From contig JAISUO010000069.1 of NCBI GenBank assembly GCA_031272035.1, positions 1 through 62,314 of the forward strand: a stretch of 62,314 bases of DNA. The letters run 5' to 3'. Below, one piece after another: positions 44,531-53,757 of this stretch. The notes beneath the pieces are model-generated. The model did not search any database, was not told the origin of the DNA, and worked only from the letters and a program-made list of their open reading frames with translations. Numbering within the stretch: position 1 is the first letter of the stretch; the number at the start of each line of letters is the position of its first letter. Source of the DNA: Synergistaceae bacterium. GTDB taxonomy: Bacteria > Synergistota > Synergistia > Synergistales > Aminobacteriaceae. Both the position numbers and the translations under genes were made by a program.

Positions 44531-45076
44531 TTATGCTTCTTCGACCAGGATTTGATCCAGATCGAAGAGCGATGAAATATCCAGCAGCAGAATGAGGCGA
44601 CCGTCCGCCGGTTTTGCCACCCACGTGACGTAACGCTTGTCCATAGCGGAAGAAAGCCGGGTGGCGGCCTCCAGCTGAGACTCGTAAATCGTACGGACTT
44701 CCCGCACGGAGTTGACGATGATCCCAAACATGATGTCGCTTACGGAAAGAACCACAATCCGCGCTTCCTCCGTCAGAGGAGTCGAGGGCATGTCAATTTT
44801 GAGCTGAGTGTCGAACACGGGCACGATGGTTCCCCGCAGGTTGATGACACCCCGTATGTAACTCGGCGCGTTGGGAACGCGGGTAATGAAAGGAGGAACC
44901 CGAACGATTTCCCGTACGATATTGACGTCCACTCCAAAATCCTCGTTGCCCAGAGCGAAAACCAGATTGATATGCTCTTCCCCCAAAGCCTCCAGATTGA
45001 CGTCTTTCTGGTTGGCTTCCTTCTGATTGATCTCCTTTTGCGAGGTGCTGACGACCTCTCCCGTCTGCACAGCCAT
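44531..45076 (-). CDS. cheW: CheW-like chemotaxis coupling protein
   Basis: 181 residues from ATG 45076, preceded by AGGAGGT at ideal spacing; earlier in-frame ATG codons lack this. After 30 charged residues comes the CheW fold: INLVFALGNEDFGVDVNIV, VPNAPSYIRGVINLRGTIVP and the ILLLDISSLF end. CheW links chemoreceptors to the CheA kinase. No other chemotaxis gene lies in the window, so it may join a distant cluster. First gene of the run down to rdgB. Confidence 0.92.
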   Translation of the reverse strand: MAVQTGEVVSTSQKEINQKEANQKDVNLEALGEEHINLVFALGNEDFGVDVNIVREIVRVPPFITRVPNAPSYIRGVINLRGTIVPVFDTQLKIDMPSTPLTEEARIVVLSVSDIMFGIIVNSVREVRTIYESQLEAATRLSSAMDKRYVTWVAKPADGRLILLLDISSLFDLDQILVEEA

Positions 45077-45242
45077 CTGCTCGACCTCCTGTGTGTCGTT
45101 TACTTTCGATCCGATACCTGCCATTCGACGTCTTCCGTTCGATGCTTTAAATAAACGTTCTTCAGAGCCACATATCTTCACGATCCGGCGTTCCTGAAAT
45201 CCGACTGCACCAGGGCGGAAATTTCATCGAATTCAACTGTTT

Positions 45243-45271
45243 ATTATAGCAGGAGAAGATACACAACAAAA
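45243..45271 (-). promoter_or_regulatory. Sigma-70 promoter upstream of cheW
   Basis: On the minus strand TTTTGT (45271-45266), a 17-base spacer and TATAAT (45248-45243). It lies about 165 bases before the cheW start and probably drives the cheW-PHP-ltaE-amiC run. Confidence 0.5.
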
Positions 45272-45313
45272 TCGTAATTACCGAAGTCTCTTCTTACTGG
45301 ACGCACAAACCTC

Positions 45314-46300
45314 TTATGGGCGCACAACCTCGGTTTTCATTTCTTTTAAAAGCGCGGTGACGCTGGTGGAGAACAGGGGAGCCGCGTCCACGTACTGTCC
45401 CCCCAGGCTGAGACCGTAGTGCAGATGGGGGCCGGTGATGCGTCCTGTAGCTCCGGTTTTGCCGATGATCTGCCCTTTTTCGATAAAATCTCCCTTTTTC
45501 ACGTCGATCTCGCTCATGTGAAAGAAGAGGCTGATCACGCCGTTGCCGGAATCGATGTACACGCTTTTCCCCGCGTAGTAATGATCTCCCGTCAGAACCA
45601 CGGTTCCAGCAAAGGGGGCGCGAATCTGCGTCCCCACGGCGGCGCGAAAATCCGTTCCCCCATGGTAACCCCCCGGGACGCCGTTGTAAATGCGCCGGTA
45701 TCCGTATCGACTCGTAAAAACCCCCGGAACGGGCCGCGTTGGAGGAGTTGTCCAGAGGCGCTTCGCAGTCATGGTACGCCGGGCGGCCGCTGTCAGCCGG
45801 CTTTCCTGTTTGATTCGCTCCAGTTCGCTTTTTGGAGGGTTGATCATTTTGTTCGCGACCTTCAGTTCTTCTTCGGGATACTTTCGATTTTTGAGAGCGA
45901 TGCTGCATTTTACGCGAAAAAGCCGATTATCCTGGGTGAAATCAAAGTTCAGCGGATGATTGCCGGCCTTGACGTCGCGGACGTGGGCCCCCAAAAGCGC
46001 GTAGGAGACGTAGCCTTCCCGTCCGGGCTCCACGTCAAGGGAGATCACCCGGCCCTGCCAGGTGACGGAAGGATTTTCAAAGGGCCTGTGTGAAGAAAGG
46101 GCCACCACGAAGGCCTGCCCCAGGTCCCAGCTTTCCGGAAAGGTGACGCTGGTGGAGGCATAAAGCGGACGGGCGGCGAAAAACGCCCACAGAGAAAAAA
46201 CAAGGGCGCTGAAAATTTTTGTTCCCCGTTGGAAAGGAGTTTTTCGGTTCGTGCTTTCGGGGAAAAATGTTCGGTTTTCAGATAAAACGGCCTGGATCAT
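45314..46300 (-). CDS. M23-family peptidoglycan endopeptidase (LytM-type)
   Basis: 328 residues. An N-terminal membrane or signal segment (about 26-48, ending LYAST) is followed by an Ig-like domain (about 50-140), a linker, and an M23 domain (about 200-310). The zinc motifs are HGGTD (HxxxD), HMSE and GPHLHYG. It cleaves cross-links in the periplasmic cell wall. It starts eight bases after the punA stop. Confidence 0.95.
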   Translation of the reverse strand: MIQAVLSENRTFFPESTNRKTPFQRGTKIFSALVFSLWAFFAARPLYASTSVTFPESWDLGQAFVVALSSHRPFENPSVTWQGRVISLDVEPGREGYVSYALLGAHVRDVKAGNHPLNFDFTQDNRLFRVKCSIALKNRKYPEEELKVANKMINPPKSELERIKQESRLTAAARRTMTAKRLWTTPPTRPVPGVFTSRYGYRRIYNGVPGGYHGGTDFRAAVGTQIRAPFAGTVVLTGDHYYAGKSVYIDSGNGVISLFFHMSEIDVKKGDFIEKGQIIGKTGATGRITGPHLHYGLSLGGQYVDAAPLFSTSVTALLKEMKTEVVRP

Positions 46301-46308
46301 GAACGTCT

Positions 46309-47157
46309 TTACAGCCTTTCGTCACTGAGAGTTCTCATCAGGGCGCGCAGCAGTGCGGCGATGCGGTCGGAGGCGGCCTGCATGGCCGACAGAACTTCCT
46401 CTTCGGTCAGGATTTCGTCGGAGAGTCCGGCGGCCTTGTTTCCCACGCAGGAAATAACCGCTGTTTCCATCCCCATGGCGTTGGCGACGATGACCTCCGG
46501 AACGGTGGACATACCCACCACCGAAGCGCCCAGAACCCTGGCCATCCGGATTTCCGCCGGCGTTTCATAGGAGGGGCCGGAAAAGGCGATATACACTCCG
46601 CGGTGAACCTGGACTCCCGCGGCCGCGGCGGCCCGTTCGCAGAGCTTCAGCAGGCGTGGGGAGTAGGCGTGGGTCATGTCGGGGAAGCGGACTCCCCATT
46701 TGCTCTCGTGAGAGCCGATCAGAGGATTGGTCCCCATGTGGTTGATATGATCCTGAACCAGAACCACATCCCCCGCATTCAGGGCGGCGTCGATGCAACC
46801 CGACGCGTTGGTCCCGATGTACTGGCGCACCTTCCACATCCCCAGAACCCGGGTTGAAAAGGTGACCTGTCTCATATCGTAACCCTCGTAATAATGGACG
46901 CGCCCCTTCAGAAGGGCCACCGGGCGTCCCTCGACGGTTCCCAGGACGATTTGTCCCGCGTGACCCGGGGCAGTCGATCGAGGCCAGTGGGGAATGTCCT
47001 TTGTCTCAATGATTCGCGGTTCCTGGACCGCCTCGGCGACGTTTCCCAGCCCGGAGCCCAGCACAATGGCCGTGGCGGGCTGGAAATCTCCGGCGATGGA
47101 GCGGATAAAGGCCAGGGCTTCCGCGACTTTTTCATAGTAATGTTCGTTGTTGGACAT
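46309..47157 (-). CDS. punA: Purine nucleoside phosphorylase
   Basis: 282 residues, the trimeric PNP length. It splits inosine and guanosine with phosphate. Family blocks: ATAIVLGSGLGNVAEAV (phosphate Ser), RVHYYEGY, NASGCIDAALNAGDVVLVQDHIN, FSGPSYETPAEIRMARVLGA and VGMSTVPEVIVANAMG. It lies about 40 bases after xerD. Confidence 0.97.
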   Translation of the reverse strand: MSNNEHYYEKVAEALAFIRSIAGDFQPATAIVLGSGLGNVAEAVQEPRIIETKDIPHWPRSTAPGHAGQIVLGTVEGRPVALLKGRVHYYEGYDMRQVTFSTRVLGMWKVRQYIGTNASGCIDAALNAGDVVLVQDHINHMGTNPLIGSHESKWGVRFPDMTHAYSPRLLKLCERAAAAAGVQVHRGVYIAFSGPSYETPAEIRMARVLGASVVGMSTVPEVIVANAMGMETAVISCVGNKAAGLSDEILTEEEVLSAMQAASDRIAALLRALMRTLSDERL

Positions 47158-47197
47158 TGTCTCTGTACAACACCTTTCCTGTTTTTTTCTTTTTACT

Positions 47198-48133
47198 TTA
47201 TGCTCTCGGGTGAAAACGGTCGTAGGCGTCTCGAATTTCCCCGTCGAAATGGGAGTACATCTGAGTCGTCAGGAGGGAGACGTGGCCCAGCATCTCCTGC
47301 AGAGTGCGCATGTCCATTCCTCTCGACAGAAGGTGGGTGGCGAAGCTGTGCCTCAAAATGTGGGGATACAGCCGGGAGGCCGTAATTCCCGCCTGTCTGC
47401 CGTGCTTTTTCAGAATACGCCATAGGTCCTGACGGCTCAGAGGGCGTCCCGAAAAGGAGAGAAAGACCCTTTTCAACCCTCTGCGGTTCAGGGCGGGGCG
47501 CACGGTGTCGAGGTAGATTCTCACGCTTCGGGCCGTTTCTCCCATGAAGGGGACCAGCCGTTCCTTGTCGCCCTTCCCCAGGGTTCTCAGAAGTTTTGAG
47601 TCGAAGTCCAGGTCCAGAACCTCCAGTGCGCAAATTTCACTGGCCCGCAATCCGCAGCCGTAACCGATCTCGAAAATGGCCCGATCCCGGATGAGCAGCG
47701 GTTTGCTTCCCGTGCAGACACTGAACAGACGCTTGATTTCAGCCTCATTCAGAATGCGCGGTTCCAGGCGCGTCTTCTCCGGAAGCTCGGGCATGACGAG
47801 ATCCAGGTCCTCGGACTCTTCCAGCTCGATGAAGTGAATCCAGGAACGCAGGGCCGCGATACAGCGCTGCTGGGTAGAACGACGCTTGCCCTGATCGTCC
47901 ATTTGACGCCGAAATTCACTGACGCCGGCCAGAGAGGGGGGAAACGGCGGATGGCCGGCCGCCTCGCAGAATTTCAGCCACTGTTTTAAATCAGATGTGT
48001 AGCTCTCGGCGGTGAGCGGGCTTCGTCCCCGTTCTCCCAAAAGATAAAGACGAAAGCGGGCCAGAAGTTTTTCGGCTTCGGCGATGCTCAGTTCGTTCCG
48101 AATTTTAACTGACTTCTGTCCCATGACCTTCAT
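47198..48133 (-). CDS. xerD: Tyrosine recombinase XerD-like
   Basis: 311 residues. It has an N-terminal SAM-like domain (about 15-110) and a catalytic domain with the expected residues: Arg in CGLRASEICALEV, Lys in RTLGKGDKERLVP, HxxR in HILRHSFATHLL, His in LGHVSLLTTQMYSHF and the nucleophile Tyr in the same stretch. It resolves chromosome dimers at dif. Its housekeeping neighbours (purB, punA) argue against a mobile-element integrase. Confidence 0.93.
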   Translation of the reverse strand: MKVMGQKSVKIRNELSIAEAEKLLARFRLYLLGERGRSPLTAESYTSDLKQWLKFCEAAGHPPFPPSLAGVSEFRRQMDDQGKRRSTQQRCIAALRSWIHFIELEESEDLDLVMPELPEKTRLEPRILNEAEIKRLFSVCTGSKPLLIRDRAIFEIGYGCGLRASEICALEVLDLDFDSKLLRTLGKGDKERLVPFMGETARSVRIYLDTVRPALNRRGLKRVFLSFSGRPLSRQDLWRILKKHGRQAGITASRLYPHILRHSFATHLLSRGMDMRTLQEMLGHVSLLTTQMYSHFDGEIRDAYDRFHPRA

Positions 48134-48153
48134 CCTCTCACCGACGGGGGCGT

Positions 48154-49449
48154 TCAGAGCTGGAATCGTTCAAAAATCCGGTCCACGAAACGGGTATAGA
48201 ATTTCACGTCGAAGAGGGAGGCCAGCCTTGCTTCGTCGATAATGCCCTTCAGGCGGCTGTCGTTTTTCAGCAGGTCGAAAAAATTCCCCTCGCCGGCGGC
48301 CGTTCGCATGGCGTTTTCCTGAACGATTTTGTAGGCCGTTTCACGGGGGACCTTCAGTTCGTCGATGAGGTCCAGCATGACCCGCTGACTGTAGACCAGC
48401 CCTCCCGTACCGGCCAGGTTCTTTTGAATCCGGTCTTCATCCACTGCGAGTTTCCGGATCAGGTCCGCCATATCCAGCAGCATGAAATGCGCCGCGTGAA
48501 AGGCGTCCGGCCAGATCACCCGCTCCGTGGAGGAATGGCTGATGTCCCGCTCGTGCCACAGAGCGATGTTTTCCAGAGCGGTCATGGCGTATCCCCGCAG
48601 AAGCCGCGCCAATCCGCAGACACGCTCGCTGCGTATGGGGTTGCGCTTGTGGGGCATGGCGCTGGAGCCCTTCTGTGAACTCCCAAAGGGTTCGGAAATC
48701 TCTGAAACCTCGGTGCGCTGAAGGTGGCGAATTTCCGTGGCCATGCGTTCCAGACCGGCCCCCAGCAGGGCGATGGCGTTCAGGACGACGGCGTGCCGGT
48801 CCCTCTGGAGAATCTGATTGGAAACTCCGGCGGGGGTCAGGTTCAAAATCTCGCAGACCCGGGCTTCGATTTCAGGGGGGCAGAGCGCGTAGGTTCCCAC
48901 CGCTCCGGATATTTTACCAGCGGAGATCTGAGAGATGGCAAGGTCCAGACGGGCCAGATCCCGCTCCAGCTCGGCATGCCAGTTCAAAAACTTCAGTCCA
49001 AGGGTCATGGGTTCGGCGTGGATTCCATGAGTGCGGCCGATACAGGGGAGGTGCTTATACTGGCGGGCTTTTTCCGTCACGGCGGCGTCCAGGTCCAGCG
49101 TCGCTTTTTTGACGATCTGAAGCGACTCCCTCAGCATGATCGAAGACGCTGTGTCCAGAACGTCGCTGCTGGTGAGACCGATGTGGATGTAGCGTCCGCT
49201 TTCTCCCACCTTCTCGGCCACCGAGGAAACGAAGGCGATGACGTCATGGTGGACGGAGCTCTCAATTTCCCGGATGCGATTCAGGTCAAACGCGGCCCGG
49301 TTCAGAATTTCCTCCAGCGCCTCCGGGGGAATGCGTCCTTTTTCACTCCATGCCCTGCAGGCGGCAAGCTCCACCTGCAACATCACCTCGAAGCGATTTT
49401 CTTCGCTCCATATCGCAGACATTTCCCCGGTCATATAACGATCGATCAA
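48154..49449 (-). CDS. purB: Adenylosuccinate lyase
   Basis: 431 residues with a TTG start at 49449, supported by the family start MIDRYMTGEMSAIWSEENRF. It acts twice in purine synthesis, releasing fumarate from SAICAR and adenylosuccinate. The signature loop is GSSAMPHKRNPIRSE, and TSSDVLDTA and GRTHGIHAEP are also present. A small reading frame with a good ribosome site precedes it (49479-49514). Confidence 0.97.
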   Translation of the reverse strand: MIDRYMTGEMSAIWSEENRFEVMLQVELAACRAWSEKGRIPPEALEEILNRAAFDLNRIREIESSVHHDVIAFVSSVAEKVGESGRYIHIGLTSSDVLDTASSIMLRESLQIVKKATLDLDAAVTEKARQYKHLPCIGRTHGIHAEPMTLGLKFLNWHAELERDLARLDLAISQISAGKISGAVGTYALCPPEIEARVCEILNLTPAGVSNQILQRDRHAVVLNAIALLGAGLERMATEIRHLQRTEVSEISEPFGSSQKGSSAMPHKRNPIRSERVCGLARLLRGYAMTALENIALWHERDISHSSTERVIWPDAFHAAHFMLLDMADLIRKLAVDEDRIQKNLAGTGGLVYSQRVMLDLIDELKVPRETAYKIVQENAMRTAAGEGNFFDLLKNDSRLKGIIDEARLASLFDVKFYTRFVDRIFERFQL

Positions 49450-49478
49450 TTCGCCTTCCCCTTTCAGAAACCCGAGTA

Positions 49479-49514
49479 TCAGAAACTCAAAAAACGCATC
49501 GGGTACACGGTCAT
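49479..49514 (-). CDS. Possible leader peptide upstream of purB
   Basis: An 11-codon frame, ATG at 49514 to TGA, encoding MTVYPMRFLSF. It is preceded by AGGAGAG (49529-49523) at eight-base spacing, a better site than that of purB itself, whose TTG lies 29 bases downstream. It may tune purB translation or be chance. Confidence 0.3.
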   Translation of the reverse strand: MTVYPMRFLSF

Positions 49515-49598
49515 TTTGGAATCTCTCCTGTATATTACACGTGCGTGGGGCTTTTTTACAGGGAACGGAAGAAAAAATACGAAATTATTTTTTTCTCT

Positions 49599-50102
49599 TT
49601 ATTTTTTTCTTTCCCTGAGCCAGGACCGGCGCGCTTCGGAAAGAAAAGCGTCGTAAGCGCCTCCGGCAAAATCAGGGAACGTGTAGTCGAAGGAAACCCA
49701 TTTTCCGAACCGGTAGCGCAGCGTCACCTCGGCGTAAATCCGGTCCCGCAGGTAGATGCGGTGCGCGTGGTCCTTGGTGGAGGCCAGAACCAGCCGGGCT
49801 CCGTCCACATATCCCGGGTCGATGTTGACCGCCCGGGGCGTCCGGCTTCGGGCTTCGATCTGTCCGGAGGCCCGTTTCCAGTCGGCCAGCCCTCCGGCGT
49901 CGAAAAACCCCGGAAAACAGACGAAGCTGCGCAACAAACGCGGCGCGATGTCTCGGTAGTAGTCCGTATTCGTAAAGGGAAAAGGCCCCGCCTGAATCTC
50001 CGGTTTCCCCCAGAGTTCGGTCAGTTCCCCGATGGTCCAGTTCAGCCATTCCCCGTCAGGATGAAGAATACCGGCAATGAGTTTAACTCTGGAGTCACCC
50101 AT
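49599..50102 (-). CDS. DUF4416 family protein
   Basis: 167 residues. It matches DUF4416: VKLIAGILHPDGEWLNWTIGEL, then PFPFTNTDYYRDIAPRLLRSF, VNIDPGYVDGARLVLASTKDHAHRIYL and an EVTLRYRFGKW end. The function is unknown. It overlaps the 384-residue gene upstream by eight bases, so the two are coupled. Confidence 0.9.
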   Translation of the reverse strand: MGDSRVKLIAGILHPDGEWLNWTIGELTELWGKPEIQAGPFPFTNTDYYRDIAPRLLRSFVCFPGFFDAGGLADWKRASGQIEARSRTPRAVNIDPGYVDGARLVLASTKDHAHRIYLRDRIYAEVTLRYRFGKWVSFDYTFPDFAGGAYDAFLSEARRSWLRERKK

Positions 50103-51249
50103 CGTTTTTTTTCAGACTCCTTTTCGTTTGTCTGAGGCGCTCCGTTTTTTCAGGAGCGGCCGGACTGCCGGCGGAGAGGAAATTCGACTCCGGAGCCAGA
50201 AGCGCCATGGTCTGAGGTCCGAGAGCTCCAAGCGGATCCTTTTCTTTTTCCTCCGCGCTCCGCTTTCGTCTTTGTCGGGTTTCGCCCTGAGCGTTTCTCT
50301 GATGTGTTTTTGCCTCTCCGCGGGAGGAGTTTTTCGTCCCTTCGGGAACCGGGGATTTCTTTCCTCCTGTTCCACGTTCGGACGCGCTTCCTTTCACCTT
50401 CAAAGGACGCCGAGCGCGTTTTTCTTCGAGATTTTTTTCTCCTTCGGGGTCGCGTTTTGATGAGGAGGTTTTGTTTTTTTTCGTTTTGGGGTTTTCCACG
50501 CAGAAATAGCCCAGAAGCCGGCCTTCCCACTCGCAGGGCAGGATCGTGTCGTCCTCTCCCTGGAGAGCGGCGGCCTCCGATTCCGTACAGCGGCGGTAGC
50601 TTATCCGTTTTTCGTCCAGGGTGGCGGTCCAGGCCTTTCCGATGGAAGCCCACCAGGCGATGTCCTCCGCCAGCGCGGCGTCTCCCGTACTGTCCTCCAG
50701 CATGAAGGTGTGGGCATCGAGACGACGAAAGGTGAGAAGACAGGGGAAATTCGCCCCCTCCAGCTCCACCAGAAACTCGTCTTTATTGGGGAGCGTACAG
50801 GTGGCCATGCGTTTCAGGTTCGGCCCGAACAGAGCGTTGGCCGTGGGGTTGAAGTACAGTTTTTTTGAGAAAAACATCGCCAGAGGAATGGGAATCCCCC
50901 ACCATTCCGGGAAACTGGGCCCCATCAGGAGCGCTTCCCGAATGGAAGAGACGCTGGAACCGCCCTCTTCCACCAGAAGGACCCGTGTGTTCTCCGGCTC
51001 CGGAGGCGTCACGGGTTTGAAAAGCCCGCGGGCGGCGAGCCCGGGAAGGTCTTCTATGGAGGTGTCCGGACTGCTGCGTTCGATGAGAGAAATGAGCTGA
51101 TCTTTTGTAAAAATGAGGGCCTTGTCGGATTCTCCCGGTCCCCTCAGTACGCAGTAATCCAGCACCATTCTGTAAAGAGTCCTCAGCAGCACCAAAAGAC
51201 TGGATTGAGAGGAGAGAGACTGAAGCGACTGATCGTGAGCGGGGCTCAT
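50095..51249 (-). CDS. Unknown protein with a long basic tail
   Basis: 384 residues; family not recognised. The first 250 residues look globular, with hydrophobic strands and an FPEWWGIPIPLAMFFSKKLY stretch followed by LYFNPTANALFG, which recalls a PAS fold. The last 135 residues are disordered and dense in Lys, Arg, Glu and Ser. It lies between ftsY and DUF4416 on the same strand, 48 bases after ftsY. The neighbour-but-one RicT-like protein has a similar charged tail. Confidence 0.6.
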   Translation of the reverse strand: MSPAHDQSLQSLSSQSSLLVLLRTLYRMVLDYCVLRGPGESDKALIFTKDQLISLIERSSPDTSIEDLPGLAARGLFKPVTPPEPENTRVLLVEEGGSSVSSIREALLMGPSFPEWWGIPIPLAMFFSKKLYFNPTANALFGPNLKRMATCTLPNKDEFLVELEGANFPCLLTFRRLDAHTFMLEDSTGDAALAEDIAWWASIGKAWTATLDEKRISYRRCTESEAAALQGEDDTILPCEWEGRLLGYFCVENPKTKKNKTSSSKRDPEGEKNLEEKRARRPLKVKGSASERGTGGKKSPVPEGTKNSSRGEAKTHQRNAQGETRQRRKRSAEEKEKDPLGALGPQTMALLAPESNFLSAGSPAAPEKTERLRQTKRSLKKNDG

Positions 51250-51297
51250 GGCGATTTTTCTCCTTTCCTGTCGATGATCCTTTTACGTTTCATCACA

Positions 51298-52242
51298 TTA
51301 CGGCTCGTTGTCATCGAGGGTATCCGCTCCGCCCATAAGAGCGGCGGCGAATTCCGCGGGGTCGAAGGGACTCAGGTCTTCGATTCCCTCGCCCAGTCCG
51401 ATGTAGCGTATGGGAATTTTCAGCCCGGAGGCGATGGACAGCACGATGCCGCCTTTTGCCGTGTTGTCGTATTTTGAAAGGATCACGGAGGAGAGGGGCA
51501 AAACGCGGTTGAAGGTCTCCGCCTGGGCCAGGCCGTTCTGCCCCATGACCGCGTCCAGAACGAGGATGGATTGAATGTGCTCTGCTCCCGCTTCGCGCTC
51601 CAGGACTCTGTAGATTTTTTTAAGTTCTTCCATCAGGTTATGCTTTGCGTGCAGACGCCCTGCCGTGTCCACGATCAGAACGTCCCCGCCGGAGGCCCGC
51701 AGGGCCTGCCATGCGTCGAAAGCCACCGCTGCCGGATCACTGCCCTGTTTTTGGGCGACGACTCTGACTCCCGCCCGCTCTCCCCACACCTGCAGCTGTT
51801 CCGTGGCCGCGGCCCGAAAAGTGTCCGCGGCGGCCATGACGACCTTTTTCCCCTGGCTCAGAAACTGTGTGGCCAGCTTTCCGGCGGAGGTGGTTTTTCC
51901 GCTGCCGTTAACCCCGATCATCAGAAGCACCAGAGGAGGATCGTCCACCGTAAAGGGCCGCCCCATCCCCTCGATGGACGAAAGCCGCTCCGCTATCATG
52001 GAGACGAAGATTTCCCTGAGTTCATCGCTGGAGGTCACGTTTCGTTTTTTGACTTCCTGCTTCAGATCCGCCACGATTTTTTCGGACAGGTCCACCCCCA
52101 CGTCGCCGGAGATCAGTCGTTCTTCCAGTTCGTCCCAGAAGGCGTCGTCCACGGGAGCGGAGGTGAAGAGAGAAGCGATGCCGGCGCTCCAGCGGGCCCG
52201 AACCTCTTTGAGGCTGTTCCTCAGCTTGCTGAAAAAGGCCAT
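51298..52242 (-). CDS. ftsY: Signal recognition particle receptor FtsY
   Basis: 314 residues. An N-terminal four-helix N domain (about 1-95) precedes the SRP GTPase G domain: [15 protein letters not shown] (G1), [29 protein letters not shown] (G3), and the G4 motif, which reads [10 protein letters not shown] rather than the usual TKLD. It brings ribosome-SRP complexes to the membrane. It lacks the long acidic A domain of E. coli FtsY, as is common outside enterobacteria. ATG lies directly after the ricT-like stop. Confidence 0.96.
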   Translation of the reverse strand: MAFFSKLRNSLKEVRARWSAGIASLFTSAPVDDAFWDELEERLISGDVGVDLSEKIVADLKQEVKKRNVTSSDELREIFVSMIAERLSSIEGMGRPFTVDDPPLVLLMIGVNGSGKTTSAGKLATQFLSQGKKVVMAAADTFRAAATEQLQVWGERAGVRVVAQKQGSDPAAVAFDAWQALRASGGDVLIVDTAGRLHAKHNLMEELKKIYRVLEREAGAEHIQSILVLDAVMGQNGLAQAETFNRVLPLSSVILSKYDNTAKGGIVLSIASGLKIPIRYIGLGEGIEDLSPFDPAEFAAALMGGADTLDDNEP

Positions 52243-53757
52243 TTATCCTTTCTCCTCTCCGGGATTTTCCGTTTTTTTCCGCCTCGCCTCGCCGGAAACA
52301 CGACGTCTGGACCGACGTCGGAGAGTTCCGGACTTTTCTTCGCCGCCGCCGCTTTCTCCGCCTGAGAGTTTCGGCGCGTCAGTACGGGGAGTTCTGCGGT
52401 TTTCCGGAGGACGGGGACGCTCTTTGCGGGAACCCTGGGCCTGGGGACCTCCGGATTTTTCCGGAGAGCGTGCGGGGCGCTGGTCCGATCTGCGTCGAGC
52501 CTGTTTGTTTCCGGCGCCATCCCGACCTCTGCTCTCCTTTTCCCGAGGTTCCTTCCCTTTGACTTCGTTGAGTTCTTTCTCTCCAGCCTTCTCTCCAGCT
52601 TTTTCTCCAGGGGCCTGATCTCTGCTTTCCTTTCGGGCCGCGAGCCTGTCCTTCAGGTTCCGGGGAGGAGCGGGACGCTCAATGGAGTCCTCGCGTTCCG
52701 CCAGGTGCTCCTCAATGGAGATTTTTTCCGGCTTGAGTTTTTTGTATTTTGGCGCGTCCTCCCGGGCAGCAGAAGAAGCAGAAGAAGAAAGGAGAGAGGA
52801 TTTTGTCGAAAGAGAACCGGGTTTTTTTGCGGAAAGCAGGGGAGGACGTCTGACCGGTTCCTCCGGAACGTTTTTCTCCCATGTTCCGCCATTCAGGACG
52901 ACTTCCCGAAAATTTTCAAACTCCGCGATGGCCACGGGAACTTCCCGCCCCTCGGGGAAGCGAATCAGGACGTTTTTCGACTGCAGGTCCACGCCCTCAA
53001 GGACAAAGTTCCCCTGAGGCGTTCGAATTTTGGAACCCGGACTGGGCAACGATTTCCAGAGTTCGCTGTAGGTGTTGTGTTCATAGGCCATACAGCACAT
53101 GAGCCTGCCGCAGATCCCCGAGATTTTTGTGGGATTGAGGGCGAGATTTTGCTCCTTCACCATTCGGATATTGATGGGAGTGAAGCGATGGAGCCAGTAA
53201 CTGCAACAGCAGGGACGTCCGCAGGGTGAGATTCCGTGGACGGTTTTGGCTTCGTCGCGAACGCCGATCTGACGCATTTCGATGCGTATGCGAAATTCTC
53301 TCGCCAGGTCCCGGACGTAGGCCCGAAAATCGATTCTCTGTTCGGAGGTGAAATAAAAAAACAGCTTCTTTCGGTCCATGGTGTACTCCACGTCCACCAG
53401 TTTCATCTGAAGCTGATGATTTTTCAGAATCTGACGGGCGCGAACGACCACGGTCTCTTCGTCCGCCCGCCGCAGAAAATATTCCTGAACCTGCAGTTCT
53501 CCCGCCTGTTCGACGAATTCCACTTCCTGCAGCATGGGCTCGGGAGTTCGGGTTTGTTCTTCCCCCGAGTCTTCGAGGCAGGACGCTTTGTACTTCGCCG
53601 CCTGCTCCTGGGAGAGGGAGCCGCCCAGCTGCCCCATTTCCAGTCCCCGCACCGTTTTCAGAACGACCCACCGTCCGGTCACCGGAGTGGCCGTGTCGGC
53701 GATGTTCACAAGACCGAGATACCGCGGTTTACCAAATATCGCCAGATATATATTCAA
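52243..53757 (-). CDS. PSP1-domain protein (RicT/YaaT-like) with a long charged C-terminal tail
   Basis: 504 residues, TTG start at 53757 behind GGGAGG, overlapping holB by 29 bases. The first 270 residues are the PSP1/RicT domain with its cysteine clusters [13 protein letters not shown] and [20 protein letters not shown]. In Bacillus, RicT with RicA and RicF binds Fe-S clusters and supports RNase Y. The remaining 230 residues are disordered, rich in Arg, Lys, Glu, Ser and Pro, and far longer than in Bacillus RicT, where the protein has about 275 residues. The tail may bind RNA (inference). The holB-ricT-ftsY order is partly conserved in Firmicutes. Confidence 0.9.
   Translation of the reverse strand: MNIYLAIFGKPRYLGLVNIADTATPVTGRWVVLKTVRGLEMGQLGGSLSQEQAAKYKASCLEDSGEEQTRTPEPMLQEVEFVEQAGELQVQEYFLRRADEETVVVRARQILKNHQLQMKLVDVEYTMDRKKLFFYFTSEQRIDFRAYVRDLAREFRIRIEMRQIGVRDEAKTVHGISPCGRPCCCSYWLHRFTPINIRMVKEQNLALNPTKISGICGRLMCCMAYEHNTYSELWKSLPSPGSKIRTPQGNFVLEGVDLQSKNVLIRFPEGREVPVAIAEFENFREVVLNGGTWEKNVPEEPVRRPPLLSAKKPGSLSTKSSLLSSSASSAAREDAPKYKKLKPEKISIEEHLAEREDSIERPAPPRNLKDRLAARKESRDQAPGEKAGEKAGEKELNEVKGKEPREKESRGRDGAGNKQARRRSDQRPARSPEKSGGPQAQGSRKERPRPPENRRTPRTDAPKLSGGESGGGEEKSGTLRRRSRRRVSGEARRKKTENPGEEKG

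Noticed and set aside
44517-44624. Longer start (ATG 44624) for the PHP phosphoesterase gene
   Set aside because: It would run about 94 bases into cheW and add 36 residues before the metal motif that normally opens the protein.
47198-48133. Tyrosine recombinase as integrase of a mobile element
   Set aside because: It lies between purB and punA in a housekeeping run, with no repeats, phage genes or tRNA nearby. Its size and motifs fit XerD.
51298-52242. FtsY G4 motif SKYD instead of TKLD as a sign of lost GTP binding
   Set aside because: Ser for Thr and Tyr for Leu are mild changes; the Lys and Asp that contact guanine are kept, so activity is expected.
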